Assembly: GCA_017451265.1 (NCBI GenBank)
Contig: JAFSPU010000004.1
Coordinates: 60,576-124,575, forward strand
DNA length: 64,000 nucleotides
Source: Clostridiales bacterium
GTDB taxonomy: Bacteria; Bacillota; Clostridia; Saccharofermentanales; Saccharofermentanaceae
Direction of reading: 5' to 3'
Made by a program: the position numbers and the translations under genes. Of the stretch, positions 46,996 to 55,268 are shown in pieces. The first letter of the stretch is position 1. Each line of letters opens with the position of its first letter. The notes beneath the pieces are model-generated. The model had not been told where the DNA came from. It was given only the letters and a program-made list of their open reading frames with translations, and ran no database searches.

Positions 46996-48845
46996 TCCTT
47001 CTTATAATCCTTGATATATTCGATGATGTCCTTCTTCGGAAGAGGGTCGTTAAGATACTTGCCCTGGAAGAATGTGCAGCCATATTCCTTAAGTTTCTCG
47101 AACTGCTCCTTGGAGCTTACGTTGGTGGCGTCGACAGGGATGTCGATCTCTTCAAGAAGCGAGATCATAGAGCGTGTCAGAACGTCCTGCGCGGTGCCTT
47201 CCTTAAGGTCTGCAGTGAAGTGGCCATCCAGCTTAACAAGCGAGATCGGCAGCAGCGGGATACTGTTAAGTGAAGAGTAGCCGCGGCCGAAGTTATCAAG
47301 TGACATGGTGATGCCGGACGAAGCGAAAGCATCAAGAGTATTCTGAACTTCCGATACATTCATAGTAGCTCCGTCAGACGGGATGTCGATGATTATGTTC
47401 TTAAGATTACAGCCGGCAGCTTCTGCTGCAGCGAGCAGGTCGATCTGCAGGTCTGATGCCTGCAGCTGAGTGGTGGATAGATTGATCGTCATGGTGAGCT
47501 CGGGATCGATCTCGTTAATGAGCGCGAGTGTCTCGAACGACTGCCTTAATGACAGTTCACCGAGCGCGTAGATGTGTCCGGTTTTCTCTGCGTAAAACAG
47601 GAAGTCTCTGGCCTCGATCCTGCCCTTGTCCTCACAGTCCCAGCGGGCAAAAGCCTCGAAACCCGTGAGGTTCATGTCTGCATCGAAACGCGGCTGGTAG
47701 ACCATGAAGATCTCGTCGCGGTCGAAGGCCTCATCGAAAAGCTTCTTTATCTCGCCGATGGAAAGCTGCTCCAGGAACGAGGTTCTTGCTTCGCCTTCCT
47801 TGGGCTCGTAGATCTTGGCGTCTGTATCTTCCTTTACTGCATCGTACATTGCGGCCTCAGCGTGCTGAATGAGCTCACCTGCATAGATGGCGTCTCTGGG
47901 GTACTGCGCGATGCCGGCGAAGAAGTTGCCGTCCTTCTCTTCGTTAAGAGCCTTGGAAATCTCTACTGCGTAAAGAAGCACCTCAGTATCATCCTTAAGT
48001 CTTGTTGTTATGATAGCGAATTCGTTGTTGGCGATGCGTCCGACGAAGTCCTTGGAATCTGCAGCTTCACGGAGTCTGTGTGCCATCGTCTGGATGAAAA
48101 GGTCTACGACGATGTGACCGTTGCTCTGTGAGAATCTGACCGGATCGGAAACGGTGATGTAGATGGCATAGATGGGATTAACATCGCAGGGGGTTCCCAT
48201 GTCAGATGCATCCTGGAAGGCCTTCTTATAATTCAGGATCTTGATGTCGGTATGCTCGTTGATCATGTGCCTGTTAGGCAGAGTGGTCAGAGGATCGAGT
48301 GCCATGGAACGACTGGACTCGACGGCCTCGGCATAACCCGACTTATCTGCGATCTCATCATGTCTTACGATGGTACCGGGACGGGCGGACATGGTCTTCT
48401 CGATCATGGCTGTGGTCTCGTAGCTTATGCGCTTGGCCTTCTCTGCGGAAAGCTTCTTGCCGAGCGACTCGATACGCTCACTTACACGGATGATGAAGAA
48501 CTCGAAGATGGTGTTAACGAGTATCGACAGCAGCGCAAGTCCGATGAGGACGAGCATATTGTAGTTTAAGCGGTAAGAGAACAGCGCCGTGTAAACATAG
48601 ATCTGCACCAGCGCCAGTGCGGTGGAGATCCAGTAACCCGGTATACCGAACAAGAGATTAATGAAGAAACTGCTTATGACAAGGAAGATGGAGATAATAA
48701 CCTGAGCATAGTCCACGAACAGGAACCTTTGCATAAATATACCTGCTATAAAGAGCAGGGTATAGACCGCGCATGAAACTACAAACGCTGCTCGGCTACG
48801 TATAAAAATCCGCTTCTCGTCATAATCCATGACACCACTATACAT
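46992..48845 (-). CDS. Membrane GGDEF-EAL protein with degenerate active sites
   Basis: A 617-residue protein. Four to five hydrophobic helices occupy the first ~130 residues, followed by a GGDEF-type domain and an EAL-type domain. The GGDEF motif reads IANNEF. In the EAL domain the motif is EAFARW. The catalytic ETE segment is IDIPSD, DDFG is DNFG, and the AEGVE motif is DATNVS. Both enzyme activities are therefore probably lost; such proteins often act as c-di-GMP or protein-binding sensors. The start is either 48845 or the Met at 48830, as neither has a clear ribosome-binding site. Confidence 0.85.
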   Translation of the reverse strand: MYSGVMDYDEKRIFIRSRAAFVVSCAVYTLLFIAGIFMQRFLFVDYAQVIISIFLVISSFFINLLFGIPGYWISTALALVQIYVYTALFSYRLNYNMLVLIGLALLSILVNTIFEFFIIRVSERIESLGKKLSAEKAKRISYETTAMIEKTMSARPGTIVRHDEIADKSGYAEAVESSRSMALDPLTTLPNRHMINEHTDIKILNYKKAFQDASDMGTPCDVNPIYAIYITVSDPVRFSQSNGHIVVDLFIQTMAHRLREAADSKDFVGRIANNEFAIITTRLKDDTEVLLYAVEISKALNEEKDGNFFAGIAQYPRDAIYAGELIQHAEAAMYDAVKEDTDAKIYEPKEGEARTSFLEQLSIGEIKKLFDEAFDRDEIFMVYQPRFDADMNLTGFEAFARWDCEDKGRIEARDFLFYAEKTGHIYALGELSLRQSFETLALINEIDPELTMTINLSTTQLQASDLQIDLLAAAEAAGCNLKNIIIDIPSDGATMNVSEVQNTLDAFASSGITMSLDNFGRGYSSLNSIPLLPISLVKLDGHFTADLKEGTAQDVLTRSMISLLEEIDIPVDATNVSSKEQFEKLKEYGCTFFQGKYLNDPLPKKDIIEYIKDYKKD

Positions 48846-48892
48846 TAACCGCTTGATACGCGTTTTAATAAAAAGTAAATAAAAAATTAAAG

Positions 48893-49573
48893 TTAGAGGA
48901 GATCTCTCCAGAATTCAATCGAATAGTCAGAATTGCTTGACATTTCGGCCCATGCGGCCTCATCTCCGGCGCCGATCTCATCCTTTACGGCACACGTGAT
49001 GAAGCCACCTTTCAAGGCACCCTGCAAAGCCACGGGAACGTCTTCGAAGATGACGGTGGAGTGAGGGTCAGCATGAAGTAATTTTGCCGTGTGCAGGTAG
49101 ATGTCGGGTTCACTCTTGTCGGGCAGGTGGGGCTTGTCATCGAGAGCCACGATGACGTCGAACATGTCATGTATCCCGAGGCGCGTGAAAGAGGAGTCTA
49201 TGTTCTCGCGTGTGAGTGCGGTGGCACATGCAGTTTTGAAGCCCGTTTCGCGGGCCTGCTTAAGGTACTCATAAGCCCCCTCCTTGAGGAGGACATCTTC
49301 TGCGTAGGCACGGTTAACGAAAGCTTTCCACTCGGCCATGATCTGCTCGGGGGTGTCCGGCAGGTGATAGCGGTCACGTGTGTATACCGCGGCGTCTTCG
49401 ATTCGTACGGATTTGACGTAGTCCGTGTAGTCGGGCGTTACCTCGAATCCGCGCGAGTTAAGAAAGACGGTATCCGCCTGATTCCATACAGTCATGGAAT
49501 CAAGCAGGGTACCGTCTACATCAAAAATCAAAGCTTCGGCTTTACCCTTAAGTTCTGAAAGAAAGGGAAGCAT
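48893..49573 (-). CDS. HAD-superfamily phosphatase (beta-phosphoglucomutase-like)
   Basis: A 226-residue HAD hydrolase with cap domain. LIFDVDGTLLDS contains the nucleophile Asp. CATALTRENI is the motif II region, and VIFEDVPVALQGALKGGF holds the C-terminal acidic motif. The substrate could be a sugar phosphate or phosphoglycolate. The start is the ATG at 49573, overlapping the stop of fumarase subunit beta (TGATG); the in-frame TTG at 49576 is less likely. It is cotranscribed with fumarase. Confidence 0.88.
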   Translation of the reverse strand: MLPFLSELKGKAEALIFDVDGTLLDSMTVWNQADTVFLNSRGFEVTPDYTDYVKSVRIEDAAVYTRDRYHLPDTPEQIMAEWKAFVNRAYAEDVLLKEGAYEYLKQARETGFKTACATALTRENIDSSFTRLGIHDMFDVIVALDDKPHLPDKSEPDIYLHTAKLLHADPHSTVIFEDVPVALQGALKGGFITCAVKDEIGAGDEAAWAEMSSNSDYSIEFWRDLL

Positions 49574-50184
49574 CAATGCATGAACTGAACTTTCTCAGAG
49601 ATCTCGGGAACGAGCTTCTCCTTTCGCTCGTTGAACTTGACCTTGTTGTCGTCGATCAGGTTGCCGCCGTGGCAATCGATGGAAACGATCAGGGGACCGA
49701 ACTCCTTGGCCTTGAACTTCCACATTGCCTCAGGCATGCCGAGGTCAAGCCACTCTACGCCCTCTACGTCCTCAATGCACTCCGCAGCAACTACTGCGCA
49801 TCCGCCGGGGAAGATGGTGTGTACAGCCTTGGAAGCCTTGCAGCCCTCAGTTGTCTTGGGACCCATGCCGCCCTTACCGATAACGATCTTAACGCCTGTC
49901 TCAGCGAGGAACTCCTTCTCGGCCTTCTCCATTCTCATGGATGTTGTAGGACCTACAGCAACGCACTTCCACTTGTCTTCGCTGATCTTCTTCATGATAG
50001 GACCTGCGTGGAAGACAGCCTTGCCCTTGAGGTCTACGGGGCACTCTCTGCCCTGAACGACTACTCTGTGGTGAACGTCGTCTCTTCCTGTTGTGATGTC
50101 ACCTGTGAGATAGATTACGTCGCCGATATGGATCTTCTCGATATCCTCATCCGTTACAGGTGTAGTCAGATGCCAAATACTCAT
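49573..50184 (-). CDS. fumB: Fumarate hydratase class I, subunit beta
   Basis: A 203-residue small subunit of the oxygen-sensitive [4Fe-4S] fumarase/tartrate dehydratase family. GDVIYLTGDITTGRDDVHHR, HAGPI and VGPTTSMRME, then IGKGGMGPKT are family markers. It pairs with the alpha subunit encoded upstream (4-bp ATGA overlap). It converts fumarate and malate. The symbol fumB is used here for the beta subunit, not the E. coli isoenzyme. Confidence 0.9.
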   Translation of the reverse strand: MSIWHLTTPVTDEDIEKIHIGDVIYLTGDITTGRDDVHHRVVVQGRECPVDLKGKAVFHAGPIMKKISEDKWKCVAVGPTTSMRMEKAEKEFLAETGVKIVIGKGGMGPKTTEGCKASKAVHTIFPGGCAVVAAECIEDVEGVEWLDLGMPEAMWKFKAKEFGPLIVSIDCHGGNLIDDNKVKFNERKEKLVPEISEKVQFMH

Positions 50185-51080
50185 AATGTAACTCCTTTGC
50201 TCGTGACGAAATCATATGTGAAGTCGGGGTTGATCTTGATGCAGCCTCTTCTGTGAGCCCAGCATGCAGTAGAGATACCGACTGCGAGTGTAGCAGGGTG
50301 ACGTGCAGCCTGCTCGATGTTTACGCCCATAACAGAGAGCTTACCGGAAAGTCCGCCGGGTCCGAGGCCGAGCTCGTTCAAGCCCTTCTCAAGCTCTTCT
50401 TCCATCATTGCAGCCTTGGGGTTCTCGTTATGAGATCCAACGGGTCTGAGCAATGCCTTCTTGGAAAGCTTGGCAGCAACTTCAGCGGAACCTGCGATAC
50501 CTACACCGAGAAGTACGGGAGGGCATGCGTTTACGCCGTAAGATGTCATCTGGTCGAAGATAATTCTTACGATGCCTTCATAGCCTTCAAGGGGCATGAG
50601 AACCTTAGCCATACCGGGGAGGGAGCATCCGCCGCCTGCCATGTAAACATAAAGCTCGATGTCGTCTCTGTCGGGAACGAGTTCCCAGTCAATCCACGGT
50701 ACACGTACACCTACGTTGTTACCTGTGTTGATCTCATCGAAAACCTGAACTGCATTGTGTCTTAAAGGAGCGCGCTCTGTAGCCTTGAGAACAGCCTGCT
50801 TCAAAGCCTCGGGCAGCTCATTCTGATAAGGATAGTTTGTACCGACCTTAGCGAAAAACTGGATGATACCGGTGTCCTGACAGGAAGGGCGCTTAAGCTC
50901 ATTAGCAAGCTCCATGTTGTCAGCCATAGCCTTGTAAATCGTGGGAGCAAAACCCTCAGTCTCAACCTTAGCCATCTCCTTAAGCTTCGCATCTACGTCA
51001 TCGGGAAGATGAGAACCTGCGTAGCAGATAAAGGAAGATACCAGGTCAGAGAGCTGATCTACAATCTTTTCATCGTGCAT
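50181..51080 (-). CDS. fumA: Fumarate hydratase class I, subunit alpha
   Basis: A 299-residue large subunit carrying the iron-sulfur cluster ligands. PSCQDTGIIQFF is the first Cys motif. MAGGGCSLPGMAKVL and GVNACPPVLLGVGIAGSAEVAAKLSKKALLRP contain the other Cys residues. ACGGAGG precedes the ATG. The pair suggests a partial anaerobic TCA branch. L(+)-tartrate dehydratase is the alternative, since the families are close. The symbol denotes the alpha subunit. Confidence 0.92.
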   Translation of the reverse strand: MHDEKIVDQLSDLVSSFICYAGSHLPDDVDAKLKEMAKVETEGFAPTIYKAMADNMELANELKRPSCQDTGIIQFFAKVGTNYPYQNELPEALKQAVLKATERAPLRHNAVQVFDEINTGNNVGVRVPWIDWELVPDRDDIELYVYMAGGGCSLPGMAKVLMPLEGYEGIVRIIFDQMTSYGVNACPPVLLGVGIAGSAEVAAKLSKKALLRPVGSHNENPKAAMMEEELEKGLNELGLGPGGLSGKLSVMGVNIEQAARHPATLAVGISTACWAHRRGCIKINPDFTYDFVTSKGVTL

Positions 51081-51125
51081 AGAAAAACCTCCGTCCGGAT
51101 ATTTAATCCTGAAAAAATCTTTTTA

Positions 51126-51185
51126 ATTATATCACGAAAGTCTGTCTTGTGAGACCTTGCTACTATTAAAAGAAGTAAGTATAAT
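51126..51185. promoter_or_regulatory. Divergent promoters of the fumarase operon and the alpha/beta hydrolase
   Basis: On the minus strand, an extended -10 TGATATAAT (TATAAT at plus 51126-51131). On the plus strand, TTGCTA (51157-51162), 17 bp and TATAAT (51180-51185). Confidence 0.55.
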
Positions 51186-51225
51186 AAGCCTTGCCTGATT
51201 ACACTTTACGGAGTCCCTATAAGTT

Positions 51226-52116
51226 ATGTTCCTGGACAAGTATGCTGCTAACAAACAGCGCAAGGAATTTATAAAGAACTGCACTAAGAACGATACCATG
51301 AGAATGGCGTCTGAAGTGTTGCCGACAAACTGCGACACCGAGTGCGATATCTGTTATGAGACTCCCGACATTCCCGAGCACAGACTGGACATCTATAAGC
51401 TCACGGGAACCGAAGTGGGAGACACGGCATTTTTCCTCATTCACGGAGGCGCTTTCGTTTACGGTTTCAAGGAGCTCGATAAGAACTTCGGAATGAACCT
51501 CGCGGTGTTCTCTGAATTACCTGTAGTTAATGTTAACTATCATCTTCTGCCTGCCAAGTCTATGTCAGGTGTACTGAACGATCTTTGCACGGCAGTCGAT
51601 TTTATTTCCAAAAACAGAGGCATCCGTAAGCTTCACCTCATCGGTGATTCGGCGGGCGGTTATCTCGCGGTCATGATGGGCTGCCTCCTTCGAAGCAAGT
51701 CGATCAGACATGATCTCGGAATATTCATTAATTCCGATGTCGAGGTCCTTTCAGTCAATTCCATCTGCGGAGTTTACGACGGCGACCCCAGCAAGTTCCC
51801 GGGCTACTTCTTCAAGAAGCCTGCCGGAACAGAAGGCGGCGACATCGATATCCCTGACTACATCTATGATCTGCGTGATGCCATAAGGCGTGCAGGCCTT
51901 CCCCGTACATGCCTCGTCACGGGTGACAGAGACTTCCTTCATGATTCAAATGTCAGGATGAGAGATTTTCTTAAGGAGCAGGGCATCCCTGTACAGTTCT
52001 ACGATGCTATTTCTTCCGAGACCAGAAGAGCGGAACATGTATACGCCATCTCGGATCCCGCATGGCAGGAATCACATGCGGCGCTGATGCTTATCATAAA
52101 GAATGCTGTCGGCTGA
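51226..52116 (+). CDS. Alpha/beta hydrolase, HSL/esterase-like
   Basis: A 296-residue hydrolase of the hormone-sensitive-lipase/carboxylesterase type. HGGAF is the oxyanion motif and GDSAGGYLAVM holds the nucleophile. GDRDFLHDS carries the acid and AEHVYAIS the His. No signal peptide, so cytoplasmic. The substrate is unknown. It is coupled by a 14-bp overlap to the LtaS-like gene, so a role in cell-envelope lipid handling is possible. Confidence 0.85.
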   Translation: MFLDKYAANKQRKEFIKNCTKNDTMRMASEVLPTNCDTECDICYETPDIPEHRLDIYKLTGTEVGDTAFFLIHGGAFVYGFKELDKNFGMNLAVFSELPVVNVNYHLLPAKSMSGVLNDLCTAVDFISKNRGIRKLHLIGDSAGGYLAVMMGCLLRSKSIRHDLGIFINSDVEVLSVNSICGVYDGDPSKFPGYFFKKPAGTEGGDIDIPDYIYDLRDAIRRAGLPRTCLVTGDRDFLHDSNVRMRDFLKEQGIPVQFYDAISSETRRAEHVYAISDPAWQESHAALMLIIKNAVG

Positions 52117-54301
52117 GTACATACTGGTCCTTCTCTACTACGAATTGTTATTCGGCTTCTCGGTCTTCGGATCGCAGTTCACCGGCACCATACCCGGAGT
52201 TATCTTAAGTTCACTTTATCTCGGCATACCCGTATGTCTTCTGCTGCTGGCGTTCAGGGGCAGAGTACGCATCGGCGCAGAAATCGCGGTGCGCGTGCTC
52301 ACGGCAGTTCCTTTCCTGGTGGAGTTCTTCATCTGGATGCAGTTTAAGACTGTATATGATATCAACACGGTCCTCTTCGGAGGCGGCGATGCACTCACGG
52401 GTTTCTCTTCCACGATAAAAGGACTCATCTTCAGCGCGAGCGGCATCGGCCACATCATCGCGTTCCTGCTGCCCACGCTGATCTTCATTGTAAGGCTTTG
52501 CATGGGCCGCTTCAGACCAGTCAGACTCGAGCCGTGGAAGGTGGGTCTTCTCGCGCTCCTCATCCCGGTCACGTTCTTCTCCAACATGCTCATGGTCTCG
52601 CTTAACCCCGCGTCCAAGGCGGTACATAACGAGGAGTATAACTTCCCCGCGGCCACTGAAAAGTTCGGCCTGTCGGAGGCACTCGCACTCGACATAAGAA
52701 GCCTCATGAGAGGTGACGATGACCTCGCTTTCCAGGCTGTGCAGGTGCCTGTCACTGCGCTTCCTACCGCGACTCCCACGCCTACTCCCGTGCCGGTTCC
52801 GACTGTGCCCGGCGCAACAGCTACGCCCACACCTTCGCCTACGCCTACACCGTATCCGCATGTGATGGATATCGACTTCGAGGGCATCGCCGAGACTGAG
52901 TCAGGAACCATCGCGAGCCTTGCGGCTTACTGCGCATCACTCGAGCCCTCCATGAGCAACGAGTACACAGGCCTTTTCGAGGGCAAGAACCTCATCATGA
53001 TCACGGCTGAGGCATTCACGGCTGAGGCAATCGACCCTGTAATCACACCGAACCTGTACCGCCTTGCCACACGCGGCATCAACTTCACCGATTCGTATGT
53101 GCCTGCCACAGCGGGTACCATCGGAGGCGAGTTCTCACATATCTTCGGTCTGCTCCCGCAGGACGGCGGTGTGTCGTTCTACCACATGGCGTGCAGAGGC
53201 AACACATACCTCACGATGTCGCAGAGACTCAATGCGCTTGGTTACTACGGCATGGCATTCCACAACAACGACTACCAGTACTACACACGTAACGTAACGC
53301 ATAACCTGCTCGGCTACTCCGAGGGTTACATGGGCTGGGGTAACGGACTCGAGTCTTATATCGATCCCGTCTGGCCGGAGAGCGACCTTCAGATGATGGA
53401 GGCCACGATCCCGATGTATATCGATCAGCAGCCTTTTAATATCTACTACATGTCTGTAAGCGGCCACTCGAATTACTCTCGTTATGCGAATGCACAGAGC
53501 CGCGCGCATTGGGATGACACCGCTTCACTTGAGGGACAGTGTTCGGATACGGTGCGTGCTTATATCGCATGTCAGGTGGATCTGGACCGCGCTGTGGGAT
53601 ATCTGCTCGAGCAGCTTGAGGCAGAGGGTATCCTGGATGATACAGTAATCGCGATCTGCGCCGATCACTACCCTTACGGACTTGATAATTCTTATCTGTC
53701 CGAGCTGTACGGATATGAAGTAACGAACACCGTTCTGCGTGACCATAACCGCTTGATCCTGTGGTGCGGATGTCTTGAGGATGAAGACCCGATCATCGTC
53801 GATACACCGACGATGTCTATCGATATGCTGCCGACTCTGCTTAATCTGTTCGGCATCGAATATGATTCACGTCTGCTTCCCGGACGCGATGTTTTCTCAG
53901 ACGCAATGCCGCTGTATTTCAATGCGGGTTACGACTGGAGAACAGACCTCGGAACGTATATAAGCGGACGCGCGACATTCTATCCTAATGATCCTGACGC
54001 GGAGATCCCTGAAGGTTATGTGGAGGCTGTGCGCGCGATTGTTGCCAACAGAATCAATTATTGCAGCGGAGTGCTGTCATCGAACTTCTTCCGCTATCTG
54101 TTCGGCGACCCGAACGGCGATTACACGCAGTACATCATCGACACCGAGCCGGTAAGAATTTACGAGCCGGAGGTACCTGTGGAATCCACACCGACGGATC
54201 CGTCTGCTTCTGAGACAGCCGCGCCGACAGAACCCGCACCAACAGAAACGGCACCGGTTGACCCGATGCCGTCTGATAATCCGGTTGACCAGCCCGCTTG
54301 A
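52103..54301 (+). CDS. LtaS-like membrane sulfatase-fold protein with Pro-Thr linkers
   Basis: A 732-residue protein. About five membrane helices (residues 1-175) are followed by a Pro/Thr-rich linker with repeated PTPTP units (about 218-252). The extracellular sulfatase domain has NLIMITAEAFTAE, then ATAGTIGGEFSH with the likely catalytic Thr, MAFHNNDYQYYTRN, and CADHYPYGLDN for metal binding. A second Pro/Thr/Glu-rich tail ends the chain. The metal motif is ADH rather than GDH. It is divergent in sequence from the LtaS-like protein at the left edge, so the substrates probably differ. The terminator stem is made from its last codons. Confidence 0.85.
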   Translation: MLSAEYILVLLYYELLFGFSVFGSQFTGTIPGVILSSLYLGIPVCLLLLAFRGRVRIGAEIAVRVLTAVPFLVEFFIWMQFKTVYDINTVLFGGGDALTGFSSTIKGLIFSASGIGHIIAFLLPTLIFIVRLCMGRFRPVRLEPWKVGLLALLIPVTFFSNMLMVSLNPASKAVHNEEYNFPAATEKFGLSEALALDIRSLMRGDDDLAFQAVQVPVTALPTATPTPTPVPVPTVPGATATPTPSPTPTPYPHVMDIDFEGIAETESGTIASLAAYCASLEPSMSNEYTGLFEGKNLIMITAEAFTAEAIDPVITPNLYRLATRGINFTDSYVPATAGTIGGEFSHIFGLLPQDGGVSFYHMACRGNTYLTMSQRLNALGYYGMAFHNNDYQYYTRNVTHNLLGYSEGYMGWGNGLESYIDPVWPESDLQMMEATIPMYIDQQPFNIYYMSVSGHSNYSRYANAQSRAHWDDTASLEGQCSDTVRAYIACQVDLDRAVGYLLEQLEAEGILDDTVIAICADHYPYGLDNSYLSELYGYEVTNTVLRDHNRLILWCGCLEDEDPIIVDTPTMSIDMLPTLLNLFGIEYDSRLLPGRDVFSDAMPLYFNAGYDWRTDLGTYISGRATFYPNDPDAEIPEGYVEAVRAIVANRINYCSGVLSSNFFRYLFGDPNGDYTQYIIDTEPVRIYEPEVPVESTPTDPSASETAAPTEPAPTETAPVDPMPSDNPVDQPA

Positions 54302-54322
54302 TTGAAGTCAGCGGGTCTTTTT
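54293..54322 (+). terminator. Terminator embedded in the 3' ends of two convergent genes
   Basis: CCCGCT (54293-54298) pairs with AGCGGG (54310-54315), followed by TCTTTTT. The left arm is the last codons of the LtaS-like gene, and the right arm lies in the 3' end of ribU. Confidence 0.75.
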
Positions 54323-54940
54323 GTAAGTTGAATTGATAAGTCTCGAGATCGGCTTATATACCCAGAAAGTGATGAATCCGATCAGCAGTCCCTTGAACAG
54401 ATTGAAGGGGAGGAATGCCCAGAGAACGAGGCTTGTCTTGTCTGTGATCAGGGGGTTAACTGCTGAACTCATTCCGACGATCGCTTCAGTTGAGAAATGC
54501 AGAACAGTACCGTAAAGAGGCAGTGTGATGAAGTAGTTGAAAGGTACTGCGATGATCGCCAGAACTACTGTGGCGATGAGCATGGAGCAGATAGCACCCT
54601 TTCTTGTTCTGTGCTTCTCATAGATCTTGCCTGCCGTGAATACATAGAGGCTTCCCGTGATGAAATTGCTCATCTCGCCAATGCCTGCTGTAGCTGTGAC
54701 AGGAAGGTGGATGAGGTTCTTCAGGAGTTCGATCACTACTCCGTAGATCGGACCTAATGCGAATGAACCGATGAGTACCGGAAGCTCGGAGAAATCGAAC
54801 TTAAGGAACGGGGGCATGAACGGGAGGTTGAACTCCAGATACATGAGGACAACAGACATCGCCGTGAAGATGGCAGTTACTGCGATCTTACGTGCGCTGA
54901 CGCGTGAACGGGTTACAGAATCTTTGGTAATTTCGGACAT
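54308..54940 (-). CDS. ribU: RibU, riboflavin-binding S component of an ECF transporter
   Basis: A 210-residue membrane protein with six helices. ISVRKIAVTAIFTAMS-type start is followed by LEFNLPFMPPFLKFDFSELPVLIGSFALGP, the RibU family signature, and ELLKNLIHLP. It binds riboflavin and works with shared EcfA/EcfT proteins, which are not in the window. The start at 54940 is preceded by AAGGAG, 8 nt away. The FMN riboswitch directly upstream confirms the substrate. Confidence 0.93.
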   Translation of the reverse strand: MSEITKDSVTRSRVSARKIAVTAIFTAMSVVLMYLEFNLPFMPPFLKFDFSELPVLIGSFALGPIYGVVIELLKNLIHLPVTATAGIGEMSNFITGSLYVFTAGKIYEKHRTRKGAICSMLIATVVLAIIAVPFNYFITLPLYGTVLHFSTEAIVGMSSAVNPLITDKTSLVLWAFLPFNLFKGLLIGFITFWVYKPISRLINSTYKKTR

Positions 54941-54953
54941 AAAAAACAACTCC

Positions 54954-55093
54954 TTCCATCCGGACTTTAACCGTCGGCCGCGAAGTCTCATCGCGTCAGT
55001 CCCGTCATAAGATTTAACGGGAGTTGCGGGCTTACCTTTCTGCTATTGTCTGAAGGCTCACCGCCGGTGGGGACTTACACCCCGCCTTGGATT
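54954..55093 (-). ncRNA. FMN riboswitch (RFN element)
   Basis: Read on the minus strand, the conserved RFN blocks are in order: AGGCGGGGTG, AAGTCCCCACCGGCGGT, AAGCCCGC, GCCGACGGTTAAAGTCCGGATGG. Closing stem P1 (ATCCA/TGGA) ends next to the ribU ribosome-binding site AAGGAG. No terminator lies between it and ribU, so control is probably at translation. FMN should repress ribU. The 320-bp gap ahead of ribU contains this element and the repeat at 55143-55268. Confidence 0.95.
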
Positions 55094-55142
55094 CTGTGTG
55101 TGATTATAAACTCAGCCTAGATAGTTTTGCAATAGATTTAGT

Positions 55143-55268
55143 AATGAGTGAGCAACGTTCTGCGCTGCAAGTTATTGTGGTAACGAGTGAGCGACACTTG
55201 CTCTGCTAGTTCCGCAGCCGCTTGCGGCGAGGACTTGTTTGACGCCAAGAGCAATGGCGCTCACTCGT
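55143..55268. repeat. Intergenic GAGTGAGC repeats with a long inverted pair
   Basis: AATGAGTGAGC (55143) and AACGAGTGAGC (55182) are direct copies. The second pairs with an inverted copy: ACGAGTGAGCG (55183-55193) with CGCTCACTCGT (55258-55268), and TTGCTC (55198-55203) with GAGCAA (55249-55254). A small inner hairpin, CCGCAGCCGCTTGCGG, lies at 55212-55227. The right arm covers the stop codon of the carboxypeptidase gene. It may act as a minus-strand terminator-like structure without a T run; the function is not known. Confidence 0.6.
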
